Part shown: positions 19,525 through 30,589 of the stretch, piece by piece | How the letters are laid out: every line of letters starts with the position of its first letter | How positions within the stretch are numbered: the stretch's first letter is position 1 | Origin: Zygnema cylindricum | Taxonomy: Eukaryota; Streptophyta; Zygnematophyceae; Zygnematales; Zygnemataceae | Assembly: GCA_037447655.1 (NCBI GenBank) | Contig: JBBHKE010002152.1 | Location: 1 to 36,052 of the forward strand | DNA: 36,052 bases | Reading direction: 5' to 3' | Made by a program: the position numbers and the translations under genes | The notes under the pieces: generated by a model | What the model was told of the DNA's origin: nothing | The model's database searches: none | Seen by the model: the letters and a program-made list of their open reading frames with translations, nothing else

Positions 19525-19823
19525 TTAGTGCGAAGAAATGAAAAAAATTGTTATTAACGCTTTTTATGTTTAGCCCACAAAAAAATTCGATATTTGATAC
19601 ATGAAATGGTTAGAGTCGTTGATGTATCGCACCTGTACCAACAAATTATATCGCGACATATATTTGAAAATATATAGTACTATTTCAATTTAGTACTCTA
19701 TAAGTTCATAAAATGTAGTATTTAATTGAAAACACTGGATAGTGTGGTACGCCAAGTATAGGCTGAATTAATTACAGAGCTTACGTCTACATAACACAGC
19801 ATGGAACGGTCAGAAATCTAGTA

Positions 19824-20040
19824 CACCGTCGATCGTATTTAGCGTGTATGTTTTTTTTGTCTCTTAAAACATCTTTTCTCCGTACATACATGTCGGATTG
19901 TGGATCTGACGGTTGCGGTTGAAAGGTAAGATTCCCAGCAATCGATTGCCAATCTCAAATTGAAAATCAGCCAAATGTGTACGGAGAAAAGATGTTTTCA
20001 GTGCTGAAAAAAACATACACGCTAAATACAATCGACGGTG
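19824..20040. mobile_element. 217-bp TA-flanked MITE
   Basis: The left end CACCGTCGATCGTATTTAGC (19824) and right end CTAAATACAATCGACGGTG (to 20040) are inverted repeats with TA outside (19822-19823, 20041-20042). Inverted similarity extends inward through the T run to AAAACATCTTTTCTCCGTAC. The middle (CTGACGGTTGCGGTTGAAAG, CTCAAATTGAAAATC) aligns with the 2854 MITE, which has the same length without its insertion. There is no coding capacity. Confidence 0.88.
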
Positions 20041-20042
20041 TA

Positions 20043-21299
20043 GTGTACGTTGTAGAACTAGTAAATAGTAAATTATAAATACCATAATCCTTCAAACCAA
20101 GTGCGAACAAATCAATCTAAAACTGCGATTCCTAAGTTGGAGACCATGATTTTTCCGTTGATTAGGAAAGCCAACACTTGTGGCAAACTTTGTCGACAAA
20201 CTGACAACGAATCCAGACATAGTCCACCTGAATCAACCATACTCCCGAGAGTCACACTCATTCTCAAAATTGTAGACACTTCCTTTTAAAAAGGAGAATG
20301 AGAAAGGAGAATGCGCAAAAAGTTATTTTTGGCGTGCAGCGTATAAAAGGGAAATTGCTTGATAGTAGCTCCTACTATGATCAAGATTACAAACCAATCA
20401 GCAAAACTTTATAACTTTTCAACAAAAATGTATGCATAAAATCACTAATTGTTGTTCTGACACAACTGCATGCACTGAAGATGAAGAAGATGCAGCAGTA
20501 GTCATCGTAGAACAAATCAAGAGAGGAAGCTTCCACAAATACCGATGGCTGAACAGAAACTTTGACAGACTATAACTTTCAGAAAAACGATCTAAACGTC
20601 CTGAAAATTTGCCACAATGTAGATAACATACAAAGGAACACACACACAGTTTTTCAATCAATTCCGCTTAAAAATCTGTGAGATATGTAGAAATGAAATT
20701 ACATAAAACTGAGTGTACAGTTTTCATATCATTTGTTCCTAAAAATCAAATTCACTAAGTCCTACTTTTATACACCGAAACTACACTAAGCTGTACGGAG
20801 GCATTCCAGCCGTACATATAACATTCTATCACAAATATTTACACCGAAGTTCAGACAACGTAAAGTGATAATGATCTAGTCACGCCTCGTCACTATTTGT
20901 TGGCGGCGGCTGTCAGCGGTCCGATTAGAGGATTTGGCACCGTAGAATTGACTTTACGAAGTCCAGTGGTCCTGCCGAATTTCCGTACGTCCACGGAGGA
21001 CATACTCACGCATTCTCCCAAGTGACGACACGTGTCCCAAGTGTGAATGAACCGTGAACTCCCAACTTCACTGTCACACTAATTTTGGTAAGTACTGAAC
21101 CGAACTCAACCAAAAATAGCTTAAGTCCTGAACAACTCTCTCTCATAGCTGAGGCATAAAGAGGACTAAAGCTTTCTAAAAACAACACTAATGACATTAA
21201 TTATTCATAACTACGCAAAACAACCCCCAATCTAGCCTTGCCAAGAAAAAAAAAAAAAAAAAAGTTGAAATGGCTGATCAAACGCAGGTCAGGAATTAA
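20043..21299. other. Non-coding stretch, nothing recognised
   Basis: No domain or RNA recognised. A minus-strand frame at 20419-20661 includes a poly-Ser run. Another at 21006-21197 lies next to the exon-module array. Either could be an exon of an unknown minus-strand gene, but neither is supported. Confidence 0.4.
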
Positions 21300-21304
21300 C
21301 TTAC

Positions 21305-21497
21305 ATAAATTTTTTCCTCGTATAAAACAGAGACATAATTGAAAGGTCATAGCCAATGTCCTCCCCAAAAGCTGCCCTTGCCAGTTTCCGGAGGCTCTCC
21401 GGATGCGAGCCTGTGCAACTTTGTCCTTTTGCTCGAACGGGTCTGCAACGTCCATCACCTCCAATACTATCGGGCCCAAAGGAGATACAACAAGATT
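21305..21497 (-). pseudogene. Long exon-like module 1
   Basis: Minus strand, acceptor CTGAAG and donor GTAAGTT. It reads NLVVSPLGPIVLEVMDVADP, then FEQKDKVAQARIRR, then continues as GQLLGRTLAMTFQLCLCFIR. The join to the last segment is in a different relative frame from modules 3 and 5, so at least one copy carries an indel. Confidence 0.55.
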
Positions 21498-21499
21498 CT

Positions 21500-21990
21500 T
21501 CAGTAAAGAAAAAGAAGGGACAAAAGAAAAAAAGAGGGAAAAGAAGAGGGAGAGGGAAAGAGGGATGGAAAGGGAGAGGGAGAGGGAAATTGGGATGGAA
21601 AAGGAAACGGAATAGGAGAGTGAGAGGGAGAGTAAGAAGGAAAGTTGGAAAGTGAGGGAAAGGATAGCCGCCACTATCTTTCTCTCCCCTTTTCTATTTT
21701 GAAGGAGAGGAAGAAAAGAGAGGAAAAGGGAAAAAGAAGGAGAGGGAGAGGGAGAAGAAATGGAGATGAGAGGTGAGGGATAAGGAAAGGGAAAATAAGA
21801 GGGAAAGGGAGAGGAAGAGGGAGACGGCAAGGGAAAGGGAGAGTGAGAAGGAAAGGTGGAGGGAGAGAGAGTGTATGAAGGAAATGAAAAGGGAGAGAGA
21901 AAGGATAGCCGCCACTACACTTTTTTCTCCCTTTTTGTTCCCAAAGAGAGGAAGTTTAGAGAGGGAGAGGGAAAGGGATGGGAGAATTCA
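21500..21990. repeat. Spacer type A: purine-rich tract with two GATAGCCGCCAC motifs
   Basis: GGGAGAGGGA-type units on the plus strand. GGATAGCCGCCACTA occurs near 21663 and again near 21904, each followed by a short pyrimidine block and GAGAGGAAG. Similar spacers occur at 24650-25125 and 25995-26390. Confidence 0.8.
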
Positions 21991-23314
21991 CTAGCAGTAA
22001 TATTCAGCATAATTGTTAAATGTCAAACAAGACCTTACGGAATATTTTTCCTCGTATAAAAACAGAAGCCTAAGTGTAGAGATAAAGGCAATATACTCCC
22101 CCCCCAGTTGGAAAAAGAAAAACAGAAATTGCCGATAACACACAAGTCAGGAATAAACTCACAGATTTTTTTTCCTCGTATAAAACAAAGACCTAATTAA
22201 AAGGTCATAGGCAATGACCTCCCCCTAAGCTACCCTTGCCAAAAAAGCAAAAAAAGTAAAATGGATGCAGAAAGAAAAAAAAAAAAAAAGGCAGAAATGG
22301 AAGGTCACACGCAAGTCAGGAATTAACTTACGGAATTCTTTTCCTCGTAAAAAACAGAGACATAATAGAAAGGTCAAAGGCAATGTCCTCCCCCCAAACA
22401 GTCCTTGCCAGAACAAAAAGAAAAAACAGACACAAAAAATATCAGAAATGGCCGATAACACGCAAGTCACGAATTAGCTTACATAAGTTTTTTTCCTCGT
22501 ATAAAATAGAGACCTAACTGAAAGGTGATAAGCAATGTGTTCATCCCAAACTCACCCTGCAAAAAAAAAAAAAAAAAAGAAATGGATGCAGAAAAAAAAA
22601 AGAAAAAAAAAACAGAAATGGCCGATAACACGCAGGTCAGAAATGAACTTACATAATTTTTTGTCACGTATAAAACAAAGACCTAATTGAAAGGTCATAA
22701 GCAATGTCCTCCCCCCGAGCTAGCTTTGAAAGAAAACAAATTAAAAAAAAAAAAACAGAAAAATATGGTTGATATCACGCAGTTTATTTATTAACTTACA
22801 TAAGTATTTTCCTCGTATAAAACAAAGACCTAAGTGAAAGGTCATAGGCAATGTCCTCCCCCCAAGCTGCCCCTGTGAGTAAACAAAAAAATAAGTGAAT
22901 AAAATACAGAAAAAGAAATGCAGGAAAAAAAATAGCAAAAATGGCCGATCACACGCGGGTCAGAAAGTAACTTACATAATTTTTTCCTCGTACAAAACAG
23001 AGACCTAATTGAAAGGTCATAGGCAATGTCCTCCTCCCAAGCTGCCCCAGGCAGAAAACAAAAAAAGAAAAAAAATAAAGCGGAAAAAAACAAAAAAACA
23101 GATATAGCCAATCAAAAGAATGTCAAAAATTAACTTACAAAACTATTTTCCTCGTATAAAACAAAGACCTAATTGAAAGTTCATAGGCAATGTCCTCCTC
23201 CAAAGCTCCCCCTGCCAGAAAACAAAAAAAAAATAATTAAATAAAAAACAGAAAAAAAAACATGAAAAAGAATAGCAGAAATGGCCGATCACACGCAGAT
23301 CAAAAGAAACATAC

Positions 23315-23490
23315 ATATTTGTTTACCTCGTATAAAACAAAGACCTAATTAAAAGGTCATTGGCAATTTCCTCCCCCAAGCTGCCACTGCCAATCTCCGA
23401 AGGCGAGCATGTGCAACTTTGTCCTTTTGCTAGGATGCGTATGCAGCATCCATCACCTCCAATACTCTCGCGCCAAAAGAAGAAACAACA
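23315..23490 (-). pseudogene. Long exon-like module 2
   Basis: It has the same extension (GCGAGCATGTGCAACTTTGT on the plus strand) but is frameshifted. One frame has QKDKVAHARLRRLAVAAWGR, preceded by a stop. The donor is GTATGTT. No clear AG precedes the AATCTTGTTG start. Confidence 0.5.
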
Positions 23491-23519
23491 AGATTGTTTA
23501 GTAAGTAAAAAGTAGGGAA

Positions 23520-24000
23520 AAAATAAAAAAAAAGATAAATAAAGCAAAGCTAGGGGATCAGAAGAGCAATGTAAATAGTCTTGGGAGAATGAGTGGAAGA
23601 GGGATAAAGAGCAAAAGTTGGCGGCTCTCTTCCTCCTTAAGACCTCTCCCTCACCTTCACCTTATCTCTTCCAATGCCCAAAACATATCCCAAAAGCACG
23701 CAAAAAAAATCAAAAAGAAAAATTCAAGAAAGTAGTAAAGTATTCAAGGAAAAAAGAGAACCAAAAAAAATTATATATGTACCTTTCATAATAAATATCG
23801 AGAACTCCAAAGGCTCACAAAACATCTTCTTTCCTGGAAAGAGCAAGAGCCCAAAAAGCCGTTACACTCAAATCAAAATGAGTGTTTCATCCGCCGCGAA
23901 ATCGCCGCCAGGGCAAAGATTTGCCACGACTACGGTAGTCCTGATAGACGTAGACGCACAGAGAGCATTTGCCTGTACAAATAAATATGTCTGAAGTATA
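23520..24000. repeat. Spacer type B, copy 1
   Basis: It begins GCAAAGCTAGGGGATCAGAA and includes GGCGGCTCTCTTCCTCC, CCAAAACATATCCCA and GCCTGTACAAATAA. It is matched by 27120-27590. The plus strand holds a 38-codon frame (MSVSSAAKSPPGQRFATTTV...) ending at TGA near 23994. In copy 2 this frame is broken by an early stop, so it is unlikely to be a conserved protein. Confidence 0.8.
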
Positions 24001-24458
24001 AACAATACAAAAGAAAAAACAGAAAAAAAAAAAAAGGAAATTACAAAAATGGTCGATAACACGCAGGTCTAAAATTAACTTACCGACATATTTTCCTCGT
24101 ATAAAACATAGACCTAATTGAAAGATCATAGGAAAAGTCCTCCCCGCAAGCTGCCCCTGGCAAAATACACATAAAGAAAAAAAAAAAAGCAAAAAGCAAA
24201 AGGATAAGTAAATAAAAAACAAAAAAACAAGAAAAAAAATAGCAGAGATTGGCCGAACACTCGCAGGTCAGAAAGTAACTTACAATTTTTTTTTCCTCGT
24301 ATAAAATAATGACCTTATTAAAAGGTCATAGGCAATGTCCTCCCCCTAAGCTTACCCTGGCAGAATGCAAAAAAAGAAAAGAAAATAAAGCAAAAAAACA
24401 AAAAAAACAAAAAAAAACCATATATGGTCGATCAAACGCAGGTCATGAATTAACTTAC

Positions 24459-24648
24459 TGGTTTTTTTTTGTCGTATCAAAAACAGAGACCTAATTGGAA
24501 GGTCATAGGTAATGTCATGCCGCAAAGCTGCCCTCGCCACTGTTCGAAGGCGAGCCTGTGCAACTTTGTCCTTTTGCTCAGACGCGTCTGCAGCGTCCAT
24601 CCCCTCCAATACTCTCGTACCAAAAGGAGAAACAACAAGATTGTTCAA
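24459..24648 (-). pseudogene. Long exon-like module 3 (longest intact frame)
   Basis: Minus strand, open from NNLVVSPFGTRVLEGMDAAD through ASEQKDKVAQARLRTVARAA to LRHDITYDLPIRSLFLIRQK, with donor GTAAGTT. Together with module 5 it defines the likely ancestral frame: a Lys/Glu/Arg-rich helix-like part followed by the ~24-residue short-module segment. Confidence 0.55.
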
Positions 24649-24649
24649 T

Positions 24650-25125
24650 AAGAAAAAAGAAGGGACAAAAGAAAGAGAGAGGGAAGGGGAGAGGGAGAGG
24701 GAAAGAAGGATGGAAAGGGAGAGGGAGAGGGAGAGTGAGAGGGAGAGTAAGAAGGAAAGGTGGAGGGTGAGGGAAAAGATAGCCGCCACTATCTTTCTCT
24801 CCCCTTTTTTATTTCGAAGGAGAGGAAGAAAGAGAGGAAAAGGGAAAAAGAAGGGAGAAAGAGAGGGAGAAGAAAGGGAGAGTAGAGGAGAGGGATAGGG
24901 AAAAGGAAAAGGAGAAGGAAAGGGAAACAAAGAGGGAGAGGGCGAGGGAAAGGGGATGTAAGAAGGGAAGGTGGAAAGAGAGGGAGTGTATGAAGGAAAA
25001 GAAGAGGGAGAGAGAAAGGATAGCCACCACTACCCTTTTTTCTCCCTTTTTTTTCCCTAAAAGAGGAAGAAGGAGAGAGAGAGGGAGATGGAGAAGGAGA
25101 GGGAAAAAGAAGGGAGCATTCACTA
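24650..25125. repeat. Spacer type A, copy 2 (purine-rich)
   Basis: AGATAGCCGCCACTATC near 24778 and GGATAGCCACCACTAC near 25018 lie within GGGAGAGGGA-type repeats, as in the other type A spacers. Confidence 0.8.
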
Positions 25126-25244
25126 GCAGTAATATTCAGTATAATTTTTAACGTCAAACACGAACTTACAAAAAAAATTTCCTCGTATAAAACAGAGGCC
25201 TAATTGAAGAGATCATAGGCAATATCCTACCCCCCAGCAACCAT

Positions 25245-25246
<2 letters not shown>

Positions 25247-25297
<51 letters not shown>
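25247..25297. repeat. Poly(A) tract of ~51 A
   Basis: An uninterrupted A run inside the array, a possible collapse or expansion site in the assembly. Confidence 0.9.
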
Positions 25298-25298
<1 letters not shown>

Positions 25299-25816
25299 AA
25301 AAAAAAAAGTGAAAGAAAAAAAAACAAACATAAATTGCCGATAACACACAAGTCAAGAATTAGTCCACATAAAATTTTCCCTCGTATAAAAAAGAGACCT
25401 AATTGAAAGGTCATATGCAATGACCTCCCCCCAAGCTGCCTTTGCCAAAAAAACGAAAAAACACATAAATTTTTTCGTCGTATAAAACAGAGACCTAATT
25501 GAAAGGTCATTTTACAATGACCTCCCCCCAAGCTGCCCTTGCCAAAAAAGCGAAAAAAAAAAAAAGATGTAGAAAAAAAAAAGAAAAAAAAAAAAGGATG
25601 TAAAAAAAAAAAAGCACAAATGGCAGGTTAGACACAAGTAAGGAATTAACTTACAGAAATATTTTCCTCGTATAAAGCAGAGGCCTAATTGAAAGGTCAT
25701 AGGACATGTCCACCCTCCAAGCTTGTACTGCCATAAAAAAAACAAGTTAAGAAAAAAACCAGAAAAAAAAAGAAAACACAAATGGCGGATAACACGCAGA
25801 TCACAAATGAACTTAC

Positions 25817-25990
25817 ATTATTTTTTTTCCTCGTATAAAACAGAGGCCTAATTGAAAAGTCATAGGCAATGTCCTCCCCCTAAGCTACCCCTTCATCTCT
25901 CCGGAGGCCTTTTTCTTTTTGCTCGAAGAAGTGTGTAGCGTCCATCACCTCCAATACTCTTGCGCCAAAAGAGAAACAACAAGATTGTTT
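25817..25990 (-). pseudogene. Long exon-like module 4, most degraded
   Basis: Donor GTAAGTT, then the short-module segment, then a shortened extension (TCTCCGGAGGCC...CTCGAAGAAGTGTGTAGCG on the plus strand). The middle of the helix-like part is deleted and the frame is not continuous. Confidence 0.45.
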
Positions 25991-25994
25991 AGTA

Positions 25995-26390
25995 TGGTAA
26001 ATGAAAGGACAAAAAAAAAAGAGAGGGAAAGGGAGAGGGAGAGGGAAAGAGGGATGGAGAGGGAGAGGGGGAGGGAGAGGGAAAGAGAGAAAGAGAGGGG
26101 GAGGGAGAGGGAAAAGATAGCCGCCATTATCTTTCTCTTCCCCTTTCGGTTTCCAATGAGAGGAAGAAAGAGACGGAAAGGGAAAAGGAAGGGGAAAGGG
26201 AGAGGGAGAGGGAGAGGGCGAGGGAAGGGGGCTGTAAGAAGGAAAGGTGGAGGGAGAGGGAGTGTATGAAGGAAAAGAAGAGGGAGATAGAAAGGATAGC
26301 CGCCACTACCCTTTTTTCTCCCTTTCTGTTTCTTGGGAGAGGAAGATGGAGAGGGAGAGGGAAAGGGAATGGAGCATTCACTAGCAGTAA
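25995..26390. repeat. Spacer type A, copy 3 (purine-rich)
   Basis: GATAGCCGCCATTATC near 26116 and GGATAGCCGCCACTACC near 26295 lie in GGGAGAGGGA-type repeats. It is followed by CATTCACTAGCAGTAATATT, a junction also seen after the other type A spacers. Confidence 0.8.
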
Positions 26391-26887
26391 TATTCAACAT
26401 AATTGTTCAACGTCAAACAAGAACTTTCAAAAAAAAATTCCTCGTATAAAACAGAGGCCTAAGTGAAGAAATCATAGGCAATATCCTCCCCCCCAGTGCG
26501 CCTACCACCAGAAAAAGAAAAAAACAGAAAAAAAAATGTAAAAAAAAAAAAATAGCAGAAATGGTCTATAATCTTCAAGCGAATTAACTTACATATTTTT
26601 TTTCCTTATATAAAATATAGTCCTAATTGAAAGATCATAAGGCAATGTCCTCCCCCCAAGTTGCCACTATGAGAAAACAAAAAGAAACAAAAAAAAGAAG
26701 AAATGGTCGATCACACGCAGGTCAGGAATTAACTTACAGAATATTTTTCCTCATATAAAACAGACAACTAATTGAAAGGTCAAAGGCAATGTCCTCCCCC
26801 CAAGCTGCCCCTAACATAAAATAAACACAAAAAAAAAACCAGAAAAGATAAGAAAACAAAAATGACGCAGATCACAAATTAACTTAC

Positions 26888-27078
26888 AAATTATTTTTCC
26901 TCGTGTAAAACAGAGACCTAATTCAAAGACCTAATTTAAAGGTCATAGGCAATGTCCTCCCCCCAAGCTGCCCTTTCCAGTCTTCGGAGACGAGCGTGTG
27001 CAACTTTTTCCTTTTGCTCGGAGGCTTGGTCCATCACCTCTAATACTGTCGCGCCAAAAGGAGAAACAACAAGATTGT
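26888..27078 (-). pseudogene. Long exon-like module 5
   Basis: Minus-strand frame NNLVVSPFGATVLEVMDQAS, then EQKEKVAHARLRRLERAAWG, then EDIAYDL before a stop caused by a local duplication of CAAAGACCTAATT on the plus strand. The donor GTAAGTT is intact. Confidence 0.5.
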
Positions 27079-27119
27079 TTAGTAAGGAAAAGGAAGGGAT
27101 AAAAAAAATAAAAATAAAA

Positions 27120-27590
27120 GAAAAATAAAGCAAAGCTAAGGGATTAGAAGAGCAGTGTAAATAGTCTAAGGAGAAGCAATGGAAGAGGGATAAAGAGCAA
27201 TAGGTGGCGGCTCTCTTCCTCCTTTAGCCCTCTCCCTCACCTTCACCCTATCTCTTTCTATGCCCAAAACATATCCCACGCAAAAAAAAACAAAAAAAAA
27301 AAAATTAAGTAAAGAAGTAAAGTATTCAAAGAAAAAAGAGAACAAAAATAAGTTTTTTATGGACCTTTCATAAATAATATTGAGAACTCTGAAGGCTCAA
27401 AAATTATCTTCTTTCTCGAAAAGAGCGAGAGCCCCAAATGTCGTTACACTCAAATCAAAATGAGTTTTTCATCCGACGCGAAATCGCGACCCTAGCAGAG
27501 ATCTAAATATGCCAGCGATAGTCCAGACAGAAGTAGACGTATAGAAAGCATTCGCCTGTACAAATAATGGAGTAGATAAACAAATAAAAT
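27120..27590. repeat. Spacer type B, copy 2
   Basis: Matches 23520-24000 (GCAAAGCTAAGGGATTAGAA, GTGGCGGCTCTCTTCCTCC, GCCTGTACAAATAATGG) with moderate divergence. Confidence 0.8.
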
Positions 27591-27826
27591 GAGTGAATAA
27601 ATGAAGAAACAATAACCGAAACAAGTCCAGAGCGTAAACAAAGCAGAAAAAAAAAACAAATATAAAAGGAAAAATGGTCGATAACATGCAGGTCAAAAAT
27701 TAACTTACAACACAAATTTCCTCGTATAAAGCAAAGGCCTTAGTGAAGACGTTATAAGCAGTGTCCTCCCCCCAAGTTGCGCCTCCTAGAAAAACAAAAG
27801 AAAAACAAAAAAAAAACAGAAATGGC

Positions 27827-27861
27827 CGATAACACACACACACACACACGAAATATATATA

Positions 27862-27931
<70 letters not shown>
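27827..27931. repeat. (CA)n and (TA)n microsatellite
   Basis: A CA run, a short TG run, then about 30 TA pairs close the exon-module region. Confidence 0.95.
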
Positions 27932-27934
<3 letters not shown>

Positions 27935-28252
27935 CACTATTCATATCGTGAGTGTAAAACGATCAGAACTCTATCTATCTTACTATAAAAACCTACGCTT
28001 TAGATGAAAAATTATAAATTATTCCAATGTTCCACACTATAATATGATAAAGTAAAACAATCACCCAAAGAAAATACAATGACGTACCCAAACAAAAGCA
28101 AACTAATCAAACATCTTATCGAAACTTGAAACAAGTTCACATCGTAAAATAAATCTTAAAATAAATCGTTAAATAAATTGAATACTACATAGACACCAAA
28201 ACACATCGAAACATCGATTAAAGTCACATTTTTCCAGACTTCAAACCTATGT

Positions 28253-28258
28253 TTTATT
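28253..28258 (-). terminator. Polyadenylation signal AATAAA
   Basis: On the minus strand AATAAA lies two bases beyond the stop codon of the 28261-28618 exon, consistent with a very short 3' UTR. Confidence 0.5.
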
Positions 28259-28260
28259 AT

Positions 28261-28618
28261 TTAACTTTCCTTCAAAAATTTCACTGTCCTCACCTTTCCC
28301 TTGGATTTTTGGTGTATCTGTAATTCCCTCGCGAGTTCCTCCGACATCAATTGCAAAATATTTTCAAAATGGAAAACCAAATATTGGTTTTCAGTTTCCC
28401 AAAACATTGGGCTAGAAGAGAAAGTGTCGGAATACACATTAGTAGAATCCACTCTAGGAACTTGAAAGGCTCCGGCAATCATACGAATGTTAAAAAGACC
28501 GAGAGCACAAGAAATAACACTAGAAGGTATTTTTTTATTTGCTTTCTTGTCTAAGTTTTCAATAATCGCAAAAATGCTTGGATTCCCATCTTTGTTCTGC
28601 GTGTTTTTCATAAACATT
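28261..28618 (-). CDS. Terminal exon of an unidentified minus-strand gene
   Basis: Open for about 119 codons from acceptor GTGTTTTAG (ending 28619) to TAA at 28261-28263. It contains NPSIFAIIENLDKKANKKIP, ISCALGLFNIRMIAGAFQVP and FHFENILQLMSEELARELQI, then a basic tail. The mixed composition and helix-like C-terminal part look like real protein rather than chance. A donor ATTCAT|GTAAGT ends at 28811, so a small upstream exon and a 192-bp intron are possible. I do not recognise the family. It lies upstream, on the same strand, of the exon-module array, but its AATAAA suggests a separate transcript. Confidence 0.45.
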
Positions 28619-28819
28619 CTAAAACACAATGAAAGAAAGAAAATATAACAACAAGGGAAATGAATTGTGAATGATGAGTTGGACGTAAAACCCAAAAAAA
28701 TCCAAAAACACCCTTAAAACTCTAAAAATCATAAATAAAAATCATGCATTGTGAGTCAGACGGAAAAGAGAATCAAAAAATCAAAAAGGAAAACATAAAT
28801 AAAGACTTACATGAATATT

Positions 28820-30480
28820 GCTCAGTTAAAAACACAAATGAAAAAAAAAAAAAAGATTAGTGGCGAGGTCTAAACTGTTGGTTTTTGAAAAGTTAGTTAC
28901 GTGCACACACGACGTTTCGTTAGTGCGCGTGTTCGCGTGTGTATTTAATTACCGAAATTAATGTGGTGGTTCAAATGGTTTGCGGATTGGGGGAGTAGAT
29001 GTACGAGGAAAATTAAAGGGACGTGAAAAAGTAATTAAGTGGGACGCGAAATCACGTCCATCACATGATATTTATTGGATGGTCCAGATTCGTTTGATGA
29101 AATATGTAAGGTTTGTAAATATTTGCATTTTTGTTTTGTCCTATGTGTATTAGGTATTAGTGTAGATCTATTCATTTTGACATGTCACGAAGTATTCGAG
29201 TTACATACGGCTGGTATGACTCCGTATATTCAGTAGTGAGCTCTAGTGTATATTTGTAGGACTTCGTCATTTTGGACTTAAGGAACTTTTTAAAACAAAA
29301 CTGTTTATGGGGATTTTTGGTAATTTTATCTGAGGATTGCTCTTAGATCTGTTGGCAAAATTGTCTGAAACTCTGCATGTATGTTCCTCTCTTTATTCTT
29401 ATTATTTTCACAAACTTTCAGGCCTATTGTGTGCCTGGTCTGTGTTTTACTTCATTGTGAAGTTAGTCTGTTTAATCAAAGTTCTGGCAGACTGTTTTTC
29501 TACAACTTTGACTAGATGATGTGATCACTCTGTTTATTATTTTTATCTGAAACTTTGTGAGGTTATTATATAGCCTATATAATATTTGTTAACATAGTTT
29601 CAGCTTGTTTTGTTAATTCTGTTGAATTCTGTGTGTATTCAATGTACGCTGTTTTTAGGGTAGTCTGTGGTACTTCCGAGGGTGAATCCATGGTTAGAAA
29701 TGGCTATGGACAACATAAACATCCTAAGCCATAATACAAAACTATCCATAATCTTTAATTGCCAATCTGCCCTTTCCAAAGGACAAACCTTATCCTCCCA
29801 ACCCGAATTTCCATGAAATCGCATCTGATCCCAAACATCTAACAAGCAATTATTCCAATAATAGATTTCTCCAACCACAAATCTCTATGAGATTTCAATC
29901 ATCTAATGGGTAATATTCAATAACCTGTAAAAGAAGGTCCGCATTGCCCCACCTTGTCAATGGGATCTCTCCCATTTGAGTCTTTCTCGGCCAGGAGAGT
30001 TGGAAGATTGAAGGTAATTAGTGTGGATTTCCACTTGAATGCTATTTTTTTGCCACGATCTTTCTATCGTGATTCCCACCTGAGTCATGAAAACGGAGAG
30101 AAGAATCAACAAAAGAAACAAATAAAACAAAATAACTAAAATAATAAAAAGAAACAAAGAAGAGAAAGAAGAATATGAAGGGAAAACATAACACACACAA
30201 ACATTTCTTCCATCCGGTTTACCTCTCCATCACCTTGCAATTGCTATTAAAAACTACTCGGGACCTCTCTCTCCTTGAGTCGATTTTCTTAAACATTTCA
30301 CATCTCAAAAAGCCTTTTTATCTTAAAAAGAAAAACAAAAGTATATCCGGAGGGAATATCTTCAGCAACTATATATACACTGAGACATGATTTGTCCAAA
30401 CCATAACATAAGCCTTTAAAAGAAAAAACCTACAAAAAAAATTAAAGTTTAAAATTTATTTTCTTGAGGAAGAGAAAGCA
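28820..30480. other. Non-coding stretch, nothing firmly recognised
   Basis: AT-rich with T-rich stretches. A minus-strand frame at 29639-29878 (YYWNNCLLDVWDQMRFHGNS) and a plus frame at 29954-30020 ending near GAAG|GTAATTAG are exon-like but unassigned. Confidence 0.4.
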
Positions 30481-30589
30481 ACTGTTCCATACCGTCCACA
30501 ATTGCAACAGTTACCACAAGGAAGAGAGGGAGAGGGAAAGGGAGCAAGAGAAATGGGGGGAGAAAGAGCAAACAAAGCGAGAGAATTTC

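Larger units (their letters stand above)
21300..27790 (-). repeat. Array of ~23 splice-site-flanked exon-like modules
   Basis: Conserved cores (plus strand CTCGTATAAAAC-type) lie near 21318, 22049, 22172, 22344, 22496, 22666, 22815, 22988, 23152, 23327, 24097, 24295, 24469, 25181, 25381, 25474, 25667, 25832, 26440, 26602, 26747, 26899 and 27720. On the minus strand most read: T-rich tract, CAG or AAG, GGCAGCTTGGGGGGAGGACA, about 50 further bases, then GTAAGTT. Exon length is ~73-74 nt, and most inter-exon gaps are 80-125 nt. About 20 copies keep a GTRAG-like donor. The frames read AAWGEDIAYDLSIRSLFYTR or GQLGGRTLPMTFQLGLCFIR. Five modules carry an upstream coding extension. The protein family is not recognised. 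It could be a decayed exon expansion, an alternative-exon gene, or a non-coding tandem repeat that happens to hold splice-like sites. Confidence 0.85.

Noticed and set aside
23887-23994. Plus-strand small protein MSVSSAAKSPPGQRF...
   Set aside because: The second copy of the spacer has an early stop and indels in the same frame, so there is no sign of conservation.
22225-27700. Independent Phe-rich membrane proteins on the minus strand
   Set aside because: The Phe runs come from poly(T) splice-acceptor-like tracts between modules.
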